This document shows positions 8,215 through 14,275 of a stretch of 64,000 nucleotides of DNA, piece by piece. Position 1 is the stretch's first letter. Every line of letters begins with the position of its first letter. The DNA lies in NCBI GenBank assembly GCA_049340005.1, contig JBMPIY010000001.1, one strand, 5' to 3'. Origin of the DNA: CAXBDP01 sp963974465. Its GTDB lineage: Bacteria > Bacteroidota > Bacteroidia > Cytophagales > Cyclobacteriaceae. Both the position numbers and the translations under genes were made by a program. A model generated the notes under the pieces. It ran no database searches and was not told the DNA's origin. It saw nothing but the letters and a program-made list of their open reading frames with translations.

Positions 8215-8533
8215 CTTTTGGTTTACTTTGATTTTTCTTGATTTTGTCCATAATGTGCTTAGCCAAGTTATTGCCATTACGTGCTGCCACACGATATGGG
8301 TTGATTTCTTCCTGATTAATGTAAGTAGGCTTTTTTACAATTTTTTCCTCTCTAAAAGTGCCGTTAATGATTTTATCTGGGTCAATTTCTTTCCCTGTTA
8401 AGCCGAAATCAACATCACCATATAGTTTTTCAAATCTTTCAAGCTCAACTTCGTTCCTTGGGAAAAGGAAACCCGTAGAAGATAACCATTCAGTTATGTT
8501 CTCTGGTGTAATATGTTTTTTATTTTGAGCCAT
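8180..8533 (-). CDS. Unknown 117-residue protein between sigma factor and ImmA protease (island)
   Basis: Not recognised. It is hydrophilic and has no membrane segment. The N-terminal half looks folded (ITPENITEWLSSTGFLFPRNEVELERFEKLYG is split here only by length limits of reading; key residues are W16, F22 and F34), while the last 20 residues are Lys/Asp/Ser-rich and probably disordered. It overlaps the sigma gene by 14 bases and the protease gene by 35, so translation of the three is probably coupled. By analogy with other ImmA/IrrE pairs it could be an inhibitor, such as an anti-sigma factor, that the protease removes. No sequence feature proves this. Confidence 0.7.
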   Translation of the reverse strand: MAQNKKHITPENITEWLSSTGFLFPRNEVELERFEKLYGDVDFGLTGKEIDPDKIINGTFREEKIVKKPTYINQEEINPYRVAARNGNNLAKHIMDKIKKNQSKPKDDSDGSENTNK

Positions 8534-9197
8534 ATATTTTTATATGTGTATTAACTGCTTCAATTGCTTGTTTCTTGTAAACACGAATACTGTTTTGCGT
8601 TAGGTCAAGCTCGTCTTGTAACTTCTTCGTTAAATGTCTCGGTAAATTATACCCTTCACTTGTTATTGATTCGTGCTGCTTATATGTTAGGTAAATTATC
8701 TTATGCTTTGGCGAAAGTTTGGATAGAGCTTCATTTAAAAGTTCATATAGTCTTTTTAATTGAGCTTTACGTTCTTTCCCTAACTCTAACATTTCTATAT
8801 CAGGAAAATCACGAATTATGTCTTCGTCTCCTGTGAATGGATTAGGTTCTTCTGTTTCATTTCTTTTGAAATCAGCTAAAAGTCGTTTAGCAATTCCAAA
8901 AAGGTAAAATGTGATAGCTTTACTGTAATCTTTTTGTTTCGATTTTGAAAGGTCAAATTTTGGATATTTCCAAATTCTGTCAAAAGTCTCGTAAGCTAAT
9001 TCATTTGCAACCTGTTTATCATATCCCCAATTTATACAGATTGGTACAAGTTTCTTAAGAAGGTCTAATTGGTAACGAAAAATAAAAACCTTCAATGCTT
9101 CTTTAGCTACTTCCGCATAGTCAGGTTCATCCTTCCATTGGATATATTCCAAGAGATTTTCCGTTGGTTCGTTATTTAAGTCCTGACTTGTACTCAT
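8520..9197 (-). CDS. Sigma-70 family RNA polymerase sigma factor (island)
   Basis: A 225-residue alternative sigma factor. Region 2 is visible around VANELAYETFDRIW and the following FYLFGIAKRLLADF helix. Region 4 begins at LSPKHKIIYLTYKQHE and ends with a recognition helix (LTQNSIRVYKKQAIEAV). It is larger than a minimal ECF factor because of an acidic linker between the two regions. It opens a leftward operon with the 117-residue protein and the ImmA protease, and is transcribed away from the ubiquitin-like operon. The arrangement suggests it directs transcription of the island itself. The upstream TACCTTTG box suggests the sigma gene is read by the housekeeping polymerase. Confidence 0.82.
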   Translation of the reverse strand: MSTSQDLNNEPTENLLEYIQWKDEPDYAEVAKEALKVFIFRYQLDLLKKLVPICINWGYDKQVANELAYETFDRIWKYPKFDLSKSKQKDYSKAITFYLFGIAKRLLADFKRNETEEPNPFTGDEDIIRDFPDIEMLELGKERKAQLKRLYELLNEALSKLSPKHKIIYLTYKQHESITSEGYNLPRHLTKKLQDELDLTQNSIRVYKKQAIEAVNTHIKIYGSK

Positions 9198-9224
9198 TTT
9201 TTACTGCTACATATTAGCTACCAA

Positions 9225-9243
9225 AAACCGTTAGTAACGGTTT
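9225..9243. promoter_or_regulatory. Perfect 19-bp palindrome in the island's divergent control region
   Basis: AAACCGTTA - G - TAACGGTTT, nine-base arms around one central base with no mismatch. It lies about 30 bases upstream of the sigma-factor start and downstream of the TACCTTTG box on the minus strand, where a repressor would block transcription. It could instead form an RNA hairpin in the leader, but a one-base loop argues for a dimeric protein operator. Confidence 0.6.
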
Positions 9244-9299
9244 GAGTAGTATGGATGAACGCTGTTACAAAGGTAAAATAATGTAACGCTTTCAGTAGT
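9235..9299 (+). repeat. Direct repeat of 16 bp around the island promoter
   Basis: TAACGGTTTGAGTAGT (9235-9250) and TAACGCTTTCAGTAGT (9284-9299) match at 14 of 16 positions, with starts 49 bases apart, and each is preceded by G. They bracket the minus-strand TACCTTTG box. The right copy lies 27 bases before the ubiquitin-like gene. They may be binding sites for one regulator, or GTAAC-type -35 elements read by the island's own sigma factor. Confidence 0.55.
9268..9275 (-). promoter_or_regulatory. TACCTTTG -7 box for the sigma / ImmA operon
   Basis: On the minus strand this reads TACCTTTG, identical to the box of the DEAD-box helicase promoter. It would give a leader of roughly 65 bases to the sigma-factor start at 9197, running through the palindrome. 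No TTG was seen at the -33 position. Confidence 0.5.
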
Positions 9300-9326
9300 T
9301 AGTTTGAATAATTAAATTTTAAAGCA

Positions 9327-9815
9327 ATGTCAGAAAAAAAAGAAACCAAACCTACAGGTGAAAAAGGTAAACCTGAATTTAAACTTTCAATCAATGGTAA
9401 GTTGTATGAATGGAATCATCCGAACATTACGGGTGCAGAAATTAGAAGTCTTGGGAATATCTCATTAGAGGATGAAATATTTCTAGAAAACACTAAGCCA
9501 AAGGAAGATGAATTAATTCCAGACGATAAGAAAGTAAATCTTGCCCGTCCCGGTATTGAACGCTTTTACTCTAAGACTAAGGAAGTAATCATTTTAGTGA
9601 ACGGAACGCAGCACAAATGGACAAAGGAAAAAATCAGTTTCAAAGAGGTTATTGTTCTAGCGTTTGGGCAATTTATAGATAAGCCGACAATGGTTTACAC
9701 TGTTGCATACGAAGATGGGCCAAGACAAAATCCCGAAGGTTCAATGTTTGCCGGTCAAGAGGTTTTTGTTAAAAATAATATGATTTTCAATGCAACAGCA
9801 ACTGATAAGTCTTAA
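9327..9815 (+). CDS. Two-domain ubiquitin-like (multiubiquitin) protein (island)
   Basis: A 162-residue protein with a Lys/Glu-rich start followed by two beta-grasp units of similar design. Unit one covers about 18-82 (FKLSINGKLYEW ... LARPGIERFYSK) and unit two about 86-162 (VIILVNGTQHKW ... VFVKNNMIFNATATDKS). This matches the multiubiquitin family that sits beside E2- and E1-like genes. The C-terminus is TDKS, not Gly-Gly, which is usual for this family but unlike eukaryotic ubiquitin. It is first in a rightward operon and overlaps the E2-like gene by 26 bases. Its likely role is to be the modifier that the neighbouring enzymes activate and attach to targets, or to each other. Confidence 0.85.
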   Translation: MSEKKETKPTGEKGKPEFKLSINGKLYEWNHPNITGAEIRSLGNISLEDEIFLENTKPKEDELIPDDKKVNLARPGIERFYSKTKEVIILVNGTQHKWTKEKISFKEVIVLAFGQFIDKPTMVYTVAYEDGPRQNPEGSMFAGQEVFVKNNMIFNATATDKS

Positions 9816-10233
9816 TCCAGACTTGAATCGTCTGCAAGAAGAAGGTTACAATATTGAGGTAAAGGGCGGACACTTGGTTGTCCGCCAAATTCCCTACGCA
9901 ACTCCTTCTAAAAACGTAGCCTACGGTACGTTGGTTTGTGTTTTAAACTATGCAACCCCAACAAAAATATCTACGCCACCTGACCACACGATTTTTTTCT
10001 GTGGTGAAACGCCTTGTAACTCTGATGGAAAACCACTTGTCGCAATAATTAATAATTCAAATAGACAACAATTGACGAGTGAACTTTTAGTAACACATTA
10101 TTTTTCAAGCAAACCAAGTTCAGGCAACTACCCTAACTATTACGAAAAAATCAGGACTTATGCCGAGATACTTAGTATTAATGCAAAAGCTATTGATATT
10201 ACAGTAACAACTAAACCTTTTAAAAAAGCTTAA
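9790..10233 (+). CDS. E2-like ubiquitin-conjugating protein of the prokaryotic E2 family (island)
   Basis: A 147-residue protein matching the E2-like family found next to multiubiquitin genes. Recognisable segments are PDHTIFFCGETPC (64-76), the HYFSSKP stretch (103-109) and YYEKIRTYAEIL (117-128). Cys71 and Cys76 are the only cysteines near the expected active region; Cys50 is in the preceding strand. It is translated from within the ubiquitin-like gene (26-base overlap) and is followed directly by the E1-like start (stop and ATG abut), so the three proteins are produced together. Which residue carries the modifier is not certain, and some systems of this kind are thought not to use a classical cysteine thioester. 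Confidence 0.75.
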   Translation: MQQQLISLNPDLNRLQEEGYNIEVKGGHLVVRQIPYATPSKNVAYGTLVCVLNYATPTKISTPPDHTIFFCGETPCNSDGKPLVAIINNSNRQQLTSELLVTHYFSSKPSSGNYPNYYEKIRTYAEILSINAKAIDITVTTKPFKKA

Positions 10234-10989
10234 ATGAAAATAGAAGTGATGAGTGATGCAAACGTTTTTAATTATCCTGATACCAATTCTTCACGTGCAG
10301 GAATTGAGTTTCTAAATCGCAAATTTGAAAGTCAAAAAATCGCAATTATCGGATTAGGTGGAACTGGTTCATATATTCTTGACCAAATTGCAAAAACGCC
10401 TGTCAAGGAAATACACATTTTTGATGCTGATGTTTTCCAACTACACAACGCTTTTCGTTCTCCTGGTGCTGTTTCAACTGAAAAATTGGAAGCAGAAAAC
10501 GGGATAAGGAAAGTAGATTACTACTATGGAATTTATTCGAATATGCACGCAGGAATAAAAGCACATGCGAAGTATGTAACGCTTGAAAATATAAGTGAGC
10601 TAAAGGATTTTAGTTATGTCTTTATAAGCATTGACAAAAATGAAATTCGCTACAATCTTACTAAAGCGTTCTTGAAGATGGGCGTAACATTTATTGATGT
10701 CGGAATTGGTGTGAACAAAGCCGGTGATTGTCTAAATGGTGCTATTCGTGTTACAGTTGGAACGACTGATAAATGCGACCATTTGGATTTTCGGATTGGT
10801 TCATCTGAATCGGAAGAAAACGAATATTCAAATAATATTCAAATTGCAGACTTGAATTGTCTTAATGCTATACTAGCAGTTTTAAAATGGAAAAAGCTAA
10901 GTGGCTTTTATCAAGATTTAAAGCAAGAGCATAATAGTTTGTTTTTAATCAATACAAATAAATTACTTAATGAGGACAATCCAGCATAA
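10234..10989 (+). CDS. ThiF/MoeB/E1-like adenylyltransferase (island)
   Basis: A 251-residue E1-like enzyme predicted to adenylate the C-terminus of the ubiquitin-like protein with ATP. The nucleotide-binding loop GLGGTGS (40-46) is followed by the family's acidic segment IFDADVF (D64, D66) and a later arginine (R75), as in ThiF and MoeB. Cysteines at 166, 181 and 209 are candidates for a transfer residue, but there is no CxxC zinc pair. It is shorter than a full eukaryotic E1, having a single adenylation domain. Its start abuts the E2-like stop and its end overlaps the next gene by 20 bases. Confidence 0.85.
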   Translation: MKIEVMSDANVFNYPDTNSSRAGIEFLNRKFESQKIAIIGLGGTGSYILDQIAKTPVKEIHIFDADVFQLHNAFRSPGAVSTEKLEAENGIRKVDYYYGIYSNMHAGIKAHAKYVTLENISELKDFSYVFISIDKNEIRYNLTKAFLKMGVTFIDVGIGVNKAGDCLNGAIRVTVGTTDKCDHLDFRIGSSESEENEYSNNIQIADLNCLNAILAVLKWKKLSGFYQDLKQEHNSLFLINTNKLLNEDNPA

Positions 10990-11332
10990 ATTTATTGAGT
11001 TCATACCGAACTCTCCAGAACCAGGTATTCTTTATATTTCCGTTGAATATCGAACGGCTGTTCATTTGTGTATCTGTGGGTGTGGGAATAAGGTGGTAAC
11101 CCCAATCTCACCAACAGACTGGGAAATTCGTTTTAATGGAAGATCCGTTTCTCTTTATCCATCTATTGGCAACTGGAATTTTGAGTGTAAGTCTCACTAT
11201 TTCATTACACAAAATAAAATATTAATTGCTAGAAAATGGGAGGATTGGGAAATTGATGAAGTTCGTGTTGAGGATAAGATCATTAAGGAAAAATATTTTA
11301 AAAAGCAAAATAAAAGAAAGAGAAAAGATTGA
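10970..11332 (+). CDS. DUF6527-type zinc-ribbon protein of the ubiquitin-like operon (island)
   Basis: A 120-residue protein with a compact zinc-site pattern: VHLCICGCG (Cys34, Cys36, Cys38, with His32) and FECKSHYFI (Cys73, His76), plus the conserved SLYPSIGNW segment (61-69). This fits DUF6527, a family I recall as an operon partner of multiubiquitin systems (the Bub operons of recent literature, to be verified). The tail is strongly basic (many Lys/Arg). No JAB/MPN peptidase is present in the operon, so this protein occupies the place where a deconjugating or maturing enzyme would be expected; its activity cannot be read from the sequence. Confidence 0.75.
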   Translation: MRTIQHKFIEFIPNSPEPGILYISVEYRTAVHLCICGCGNKVVTPISPTDWEIRFNGRSVSLYPSIGNWNFECKSHYFITQNKILIARKWEDWEIDEVRVEDKIIKEKYFKKQNKRKRKD

Positions 11333-11385
11333 TTTAATTTGAAATTCATAGCCTTGTCGATTACAAGGAATTTGTTTAAAAACTA

Positions 11386-11472
11386 ATGATAAATTGTTTC
11401 AAGTGCGGAAAATATTTGAGTAGGGTCGAATTAGCAAGTGAAATATTACTAGAGCATACATTGCCTGTTTGA
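11386..11472 (+). pseudogene. Possible 28-residue gene remnant with a CxxC pair
   Basis: The frame starts MINCFKCGKYLSRVE and ends after 28 residues. The Cys-x2-Cys pair looks like half of a zinc ribbon, as in the N-terminus of an HNH or zinc-finger protein. It has no promoter of its own and no continuation in other frames that I could follow. It may be a remnant of a gene lost from the island or chance. Confidence 0.2.
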
Positions 11473-11586
11473 TTATTTATTTTCGCACATCATTAATATA
11501 GAATGAAACTCTGTGAGTTGGATTTTTAGATACAGCTCATTTGTTCCATAATTTATATTATGTTAAATTATAAATTCTAAAATAAG

Positions 11587-11610
11587 AAAGGGAGCTTTTA
11601 CACTCCCTTT
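11587..11610 (-). terminator. Terminator at the end of the alaS-gatB-tlpA-like unit (bidirectional)
   Basis: AAAGGGAG (11587-11594) and CTCCCTTT (11603-11610) form a stem with an eight-base loop. A/T runs on both sides give a T tract in either direction, so it can also end transcription coming out of the island. Confidence 0.8.
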
Positions 11611-11633
11611 TATTCTTTTGTAATCAATTGTGC

Positions 11634-12761
11634 TTATTCACCAAACAACTCAATCAGTTTGGCTTCTAAGGTTGGTCCTCTTAAGTTCTTTGCAATAATT
11701 ACTCCTTCAGGATCTACCATCACTGTAAATGGAATAGCATCTACTTTGTAAAGCAAGGCTGCTTCTGAATTGAAGTACTTAATATCGGAAACCTGTGGAT
11801 AAGGAAGTCCATCTGCTTCGATGGCACCAACCCAATCCTCCCGCGTTCTATCAAATGAAACACCGAATACGGTAAAGCCTTTGTCATTATACTTGTTGTA
11901 CAATCGTACTACATTTGGATTTTCTTCTCTACAAGGACGACACCAGCCAGCCCAGAAATCTATCAATACATATTGTCCTCTATAATCTGAAAGCGATAAA
12001 ATCTCACCGTCAGGATTTGGAAGGGAAATATCCGGAGCTACAGCGCCTACAGCTAATGAGCGTGCATCGTCCACCATTCTGCCCAAGTCTGTTACCAATA
12101 CAGAGTTTGGAAAGGCTGTGCGTAAATCATAAGCAAGCGAATCCATAAACTGGAAATCTGTGTCAACATCAAAGAAATTGAGCACCAAGAGCGACGCAAT
12201 TGAAGGATCATTACTATAGATCAGGTTCTTCAAAGCATTCTTCTTTTGCGCTTCCACATTAAAATATTCATCTCTCAAGGAATCCATTTTATCACCATCA
12301 CCTTGCTGACTTGCAGCTACAAACTGATCGTTTAAGGCTCTCTCCTTTTCCTGATATTCACGAATGATCACCTGCATTGCCGTAAATAAATCCGTATCTC
12401 TAGAACCTTCGATCTTAGCTTTATCACTTGATTCTGATGCATCTAAACTTACTTTAACATCCTCATCATTAAGCACTAAAGTGATTGGAGTTAAATCAAA
12501 AACACGCAATAAAAATAGGTTTGGTTGATCTAGAGAAACTATAGTTTCAAAGGAATTCTTATTGTCTAAGCTTATCGTATCAATAGTTTTCAATTCATTC
12601 GCTTCAAGAGCTTGAAGAAGAATAAGTCCCTCCTTTGGATTCTTAATTTCGCCACTCAGCGTAATTTCTAGCGGAAAAGTTTGTTGCTTATGCTCGGTCT
12701 CTTGAGGCTGGCAAGCAATGAATATTAACAGGCTTAAAATACTTAGTATCAAATTCTTCAT
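11634..12761 (-). CDS. TlpA-family thioredoxin-like lipoprotein (DUF4369-type N-terminus)
   Basis: A 375-residue envelope thiol-disulfide oxidoreductase. A lipobox (LIFIAC) places the lipidated cysteine at 17. Residues about 30-110 resemble the beta-rich DUF4369 domain common in Bacteroidota TlpA proteins, followed by an alpha-helical stretch (125-235) and a thioredoxin fold (about 240-375) with active site WCRPC (273-277). It probably reduces or isomerises disulfides, or supports cytochrome c maturation, on the periplasmic side. It follows gatB after 43 bases in the same direction, so it may be co-transcribed with alaS and gatB, and it is closed by the terminator next to its stop. Confidence 0.88.
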   Translation of the reverse strand: MKNLILSILSLLIFIACQPQETEHKQQTFPLEITLSGEIKNPKEGLILLQALEANELKTIDTISLDNKNSFETIVSLDQPNLFLLRVFDLTPITLVLNDEDVKVSLDASESSDKAKIEGSRDTDLFTAMQVIIREYQEKERALNDQFVAASQQGDGDKMDSLRDEYFNVEAQKKNALKNLIYSNDPSIASLLVLNFFDVDTDFQFMDSLAYDLRTAFPNSVLVTDLGRMVDDARSLAVGAVAPDISLPNPDGEILSLSDYRGQYVLIDFWAGWCRPCREENPNVVRLYNKYNDKGFTVFGVSFDRTREDWVGAIEADGLPYPQVSDIKYFNSEAALLYKVDAIPFTVMVDPEGVIIAKNLRGPTLEAKLIELFGE

Positions 12762-12804
12762 TTGTTAAATTTTGATCAGTCCTAAAAACTTGGAGTTATA
12801 TGGT

Positions 12805-14265
12805 TTAGTTCCTTTCGAGAACTTCTCTAACCAGTCCGCTCGCAACTTTAGGATCAGCTTTGCCTTTACTCTTTTTCATTACTTCGCCCATAAACATTCC
12901 CAAAAGGCCTTTTTTGCCATCTCTATATTCTTGCGCTTTCTCAGGAAATGCAGCGATTACCTCTTCGATAATTGGCATTAATGAATCTTCGCTACTATCC
13001 TGCACCAAGTTCAATCTCTCTGCAATTTGCAATGGATTTTCTCTTGGATTCTTTAATAGCTCCGGATAGATCTTTTGTGAAGCAGATGAGAAGTTCACCT
13101 TTCCGCTATCTACCAAATCGATCAATAGTGACAATTGCTTGGTCGTAATTGGGAAGTCTTCGATATGAAGAGTTAGTTCATTCAAATAAGATTTCACCGG
13201 ACCCATTACCCAATTGGATGCAGCTTTGTAATTCTTCGTATGTGTACACAAATCTTCAAAGAATAAGGCAATCTCTTTGCTATCCGTCAACACTTGCGCA
13301 TCATATTCGGGCAGATTATAATCCTTCATAAAACGATCGAACAATACCCAAGGAAGTGGCGGCATATCGTTTTTCACATTATTAAGCCATTCTTCTGAAA
13401 CCACCAATGGGCTTAAATCGGGCTCTGGGAAATAACGATAATCGTTCAAATCTTCCTTCGTACGCATGCTGCTTGTTTTGCCCGATACAGCATCGAAAGT
13501 TCTGGTTTCGGATGGGATATTTTCACCCTTCTCTACCATCAAGATTTGGCGTTCAATTTCATGTTCAATCGCTCTTTGAACATTCTTAAAGGAATTCATA
13601 TTTTTCACTTCCACTTTTTTGCCAAATTCCTTAGCATCCTTGAGCATGACAGAAACGTTGGCATCGCAACGAAGCGAGCCTTCTTCCATATTGCCATCGC
13701 AAATTTCTAAGTAGCGAACAAGCTTTTTGATCTCAGTTAAGAATGCATAAGCTTCGTCGGAATTGTCAATATCAGGATTGGTTACAATCTCAATTAGCGG
13801 AACGCCCGCTCTATTCAAGTCAATCAACGTATCCGTTTCTTCCGCCATGTGGATGGATTTACCGGCATCTTCTTCCATGTGAATACGTGTGAGCGTAACT
13901 GTTTTCTCCTTCTCTCCCACCTTTATTTTCACGCCACCGCCAATACAGATCGGTGTACGATCTTGCGTAACCTGATAGCCTTTTGGTAGATCTGGATAGA
14001 AGTAATTTTTGCGATCGAAGATTTGATATCTACTGATTTCACTATTACAAGCAATACCCATTTTGATGGCATATTCCACTGCCGTTTTGTTGACTTTGGG
14101 CAAAGTACCCGGATGACCTAAAGTAATTGGGCTGATATGCATATTGGGCATATTGCCATATTCCGTAGAATCCGAAACATACATTTTGCTTTGTGTCAAT
14201 AATTGAGCGTGAACTTCTAGTCCAATTACAACACGGTATTTATCTCTTATTGTGGTAGTTAACAT
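12805..14265 (-). CDS. gatB: Asp-tRNA(Asn)/Glu-tRNA(Gln) amidotransferase subunit B
   Basis: A 486-residue GatB, the tRNA-binding kinase subunit of GatCAB. The complex converts Glu-tRNA(Gln) and Asp-tRNA(Asn) to the amidated forms. The N-terminal VVIGLEVHAQLLTQSKM signature, the HISPITLGHPGTLP stretch (a variant of the usual CPVCLGLPG) and the EDAGKS motif are present. The YqeY-like C-terminal tail domain ends in KADPKVASGLVREVL. The usual cysteine pair of the zinc site near residue 45 is replaced here (MHISPITLGHPG). Full length. It starts 10 bases after alaS stops, so the two translation genes form one operon. GatA and GatC are not in the window. Confidence 0.95.
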   Translation of the reverse strand: MLTTTIRDKYRVVIGLEVHAQLLTQSKMYVSDSTEYGNMPNMHISPITLGHPGTLPKVNKTAVEYAIKMGIACNSEISRYQIFDRKNYFYPDLPKGYQVTQDRTPICIGGGVKIKVGEKEKTVTLTRIHMEEDAGKSIHMAEETDTLIDLNRAGVPLIEIVTNPDIDNSDEAYAFLTEIKKLVRYLEICDGNMEEGSLRCDANVSVMLKDAKEFGKKVEVKNMNSFKNVQRAIEHEIERQILMVEKGENIPSETRTFDAVSGKTSSMRTKEDLNDYRYFPEPDLSPLVVSEEWLNNVKNDMPPLPWVLFDRFMKDYNLPEYDAQVLTDSKEIALFFEDLCTHTKNYKAASNWVMGPVKSYLNELTLHIEDFPITTKQLSLLIDLVDSGKVNFSSASQKIYPELLKNPRENPLQIAERLNLVQDSSEDSLMPIIEEVIAAFPEKAQEYRDGKKGLLGMFMGEVMKKSKGKADPKVASGLVREVLERN

Positions 14266-14275
14266 TTCCTATTTT

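Larger units (their letters stand above)
11333..11633. other. Right edge of the island: 301 bp with no convincing gene
   Basis: Contains an isolated 28-codon open frame (11386-11472) and, at the right end, a terminator. No integrase fragment, tRNA or flanking direct repeat was seen, so the mechanism of island insertion is not apparent. Confidence 0.4.

Noticed and set aside
8564..8836. 90-codon frame on the plus strand inside the island
   Set aside because: It is antisense to the sigma-factor gene, has no start context, and its residues show no family resemblance.
7378..11332. A Bil (BilABCD) system
   Set aside because: That system needs a JAB-type peptidase gene; none is present, and the E2-like and DUF6527 proteins match the multiubiquitin class instead.
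7313..11633. Integrase, transposase or tRNA at the island edges
   Set aside because: No such gene or flanking direct repeat could be found in either edge.
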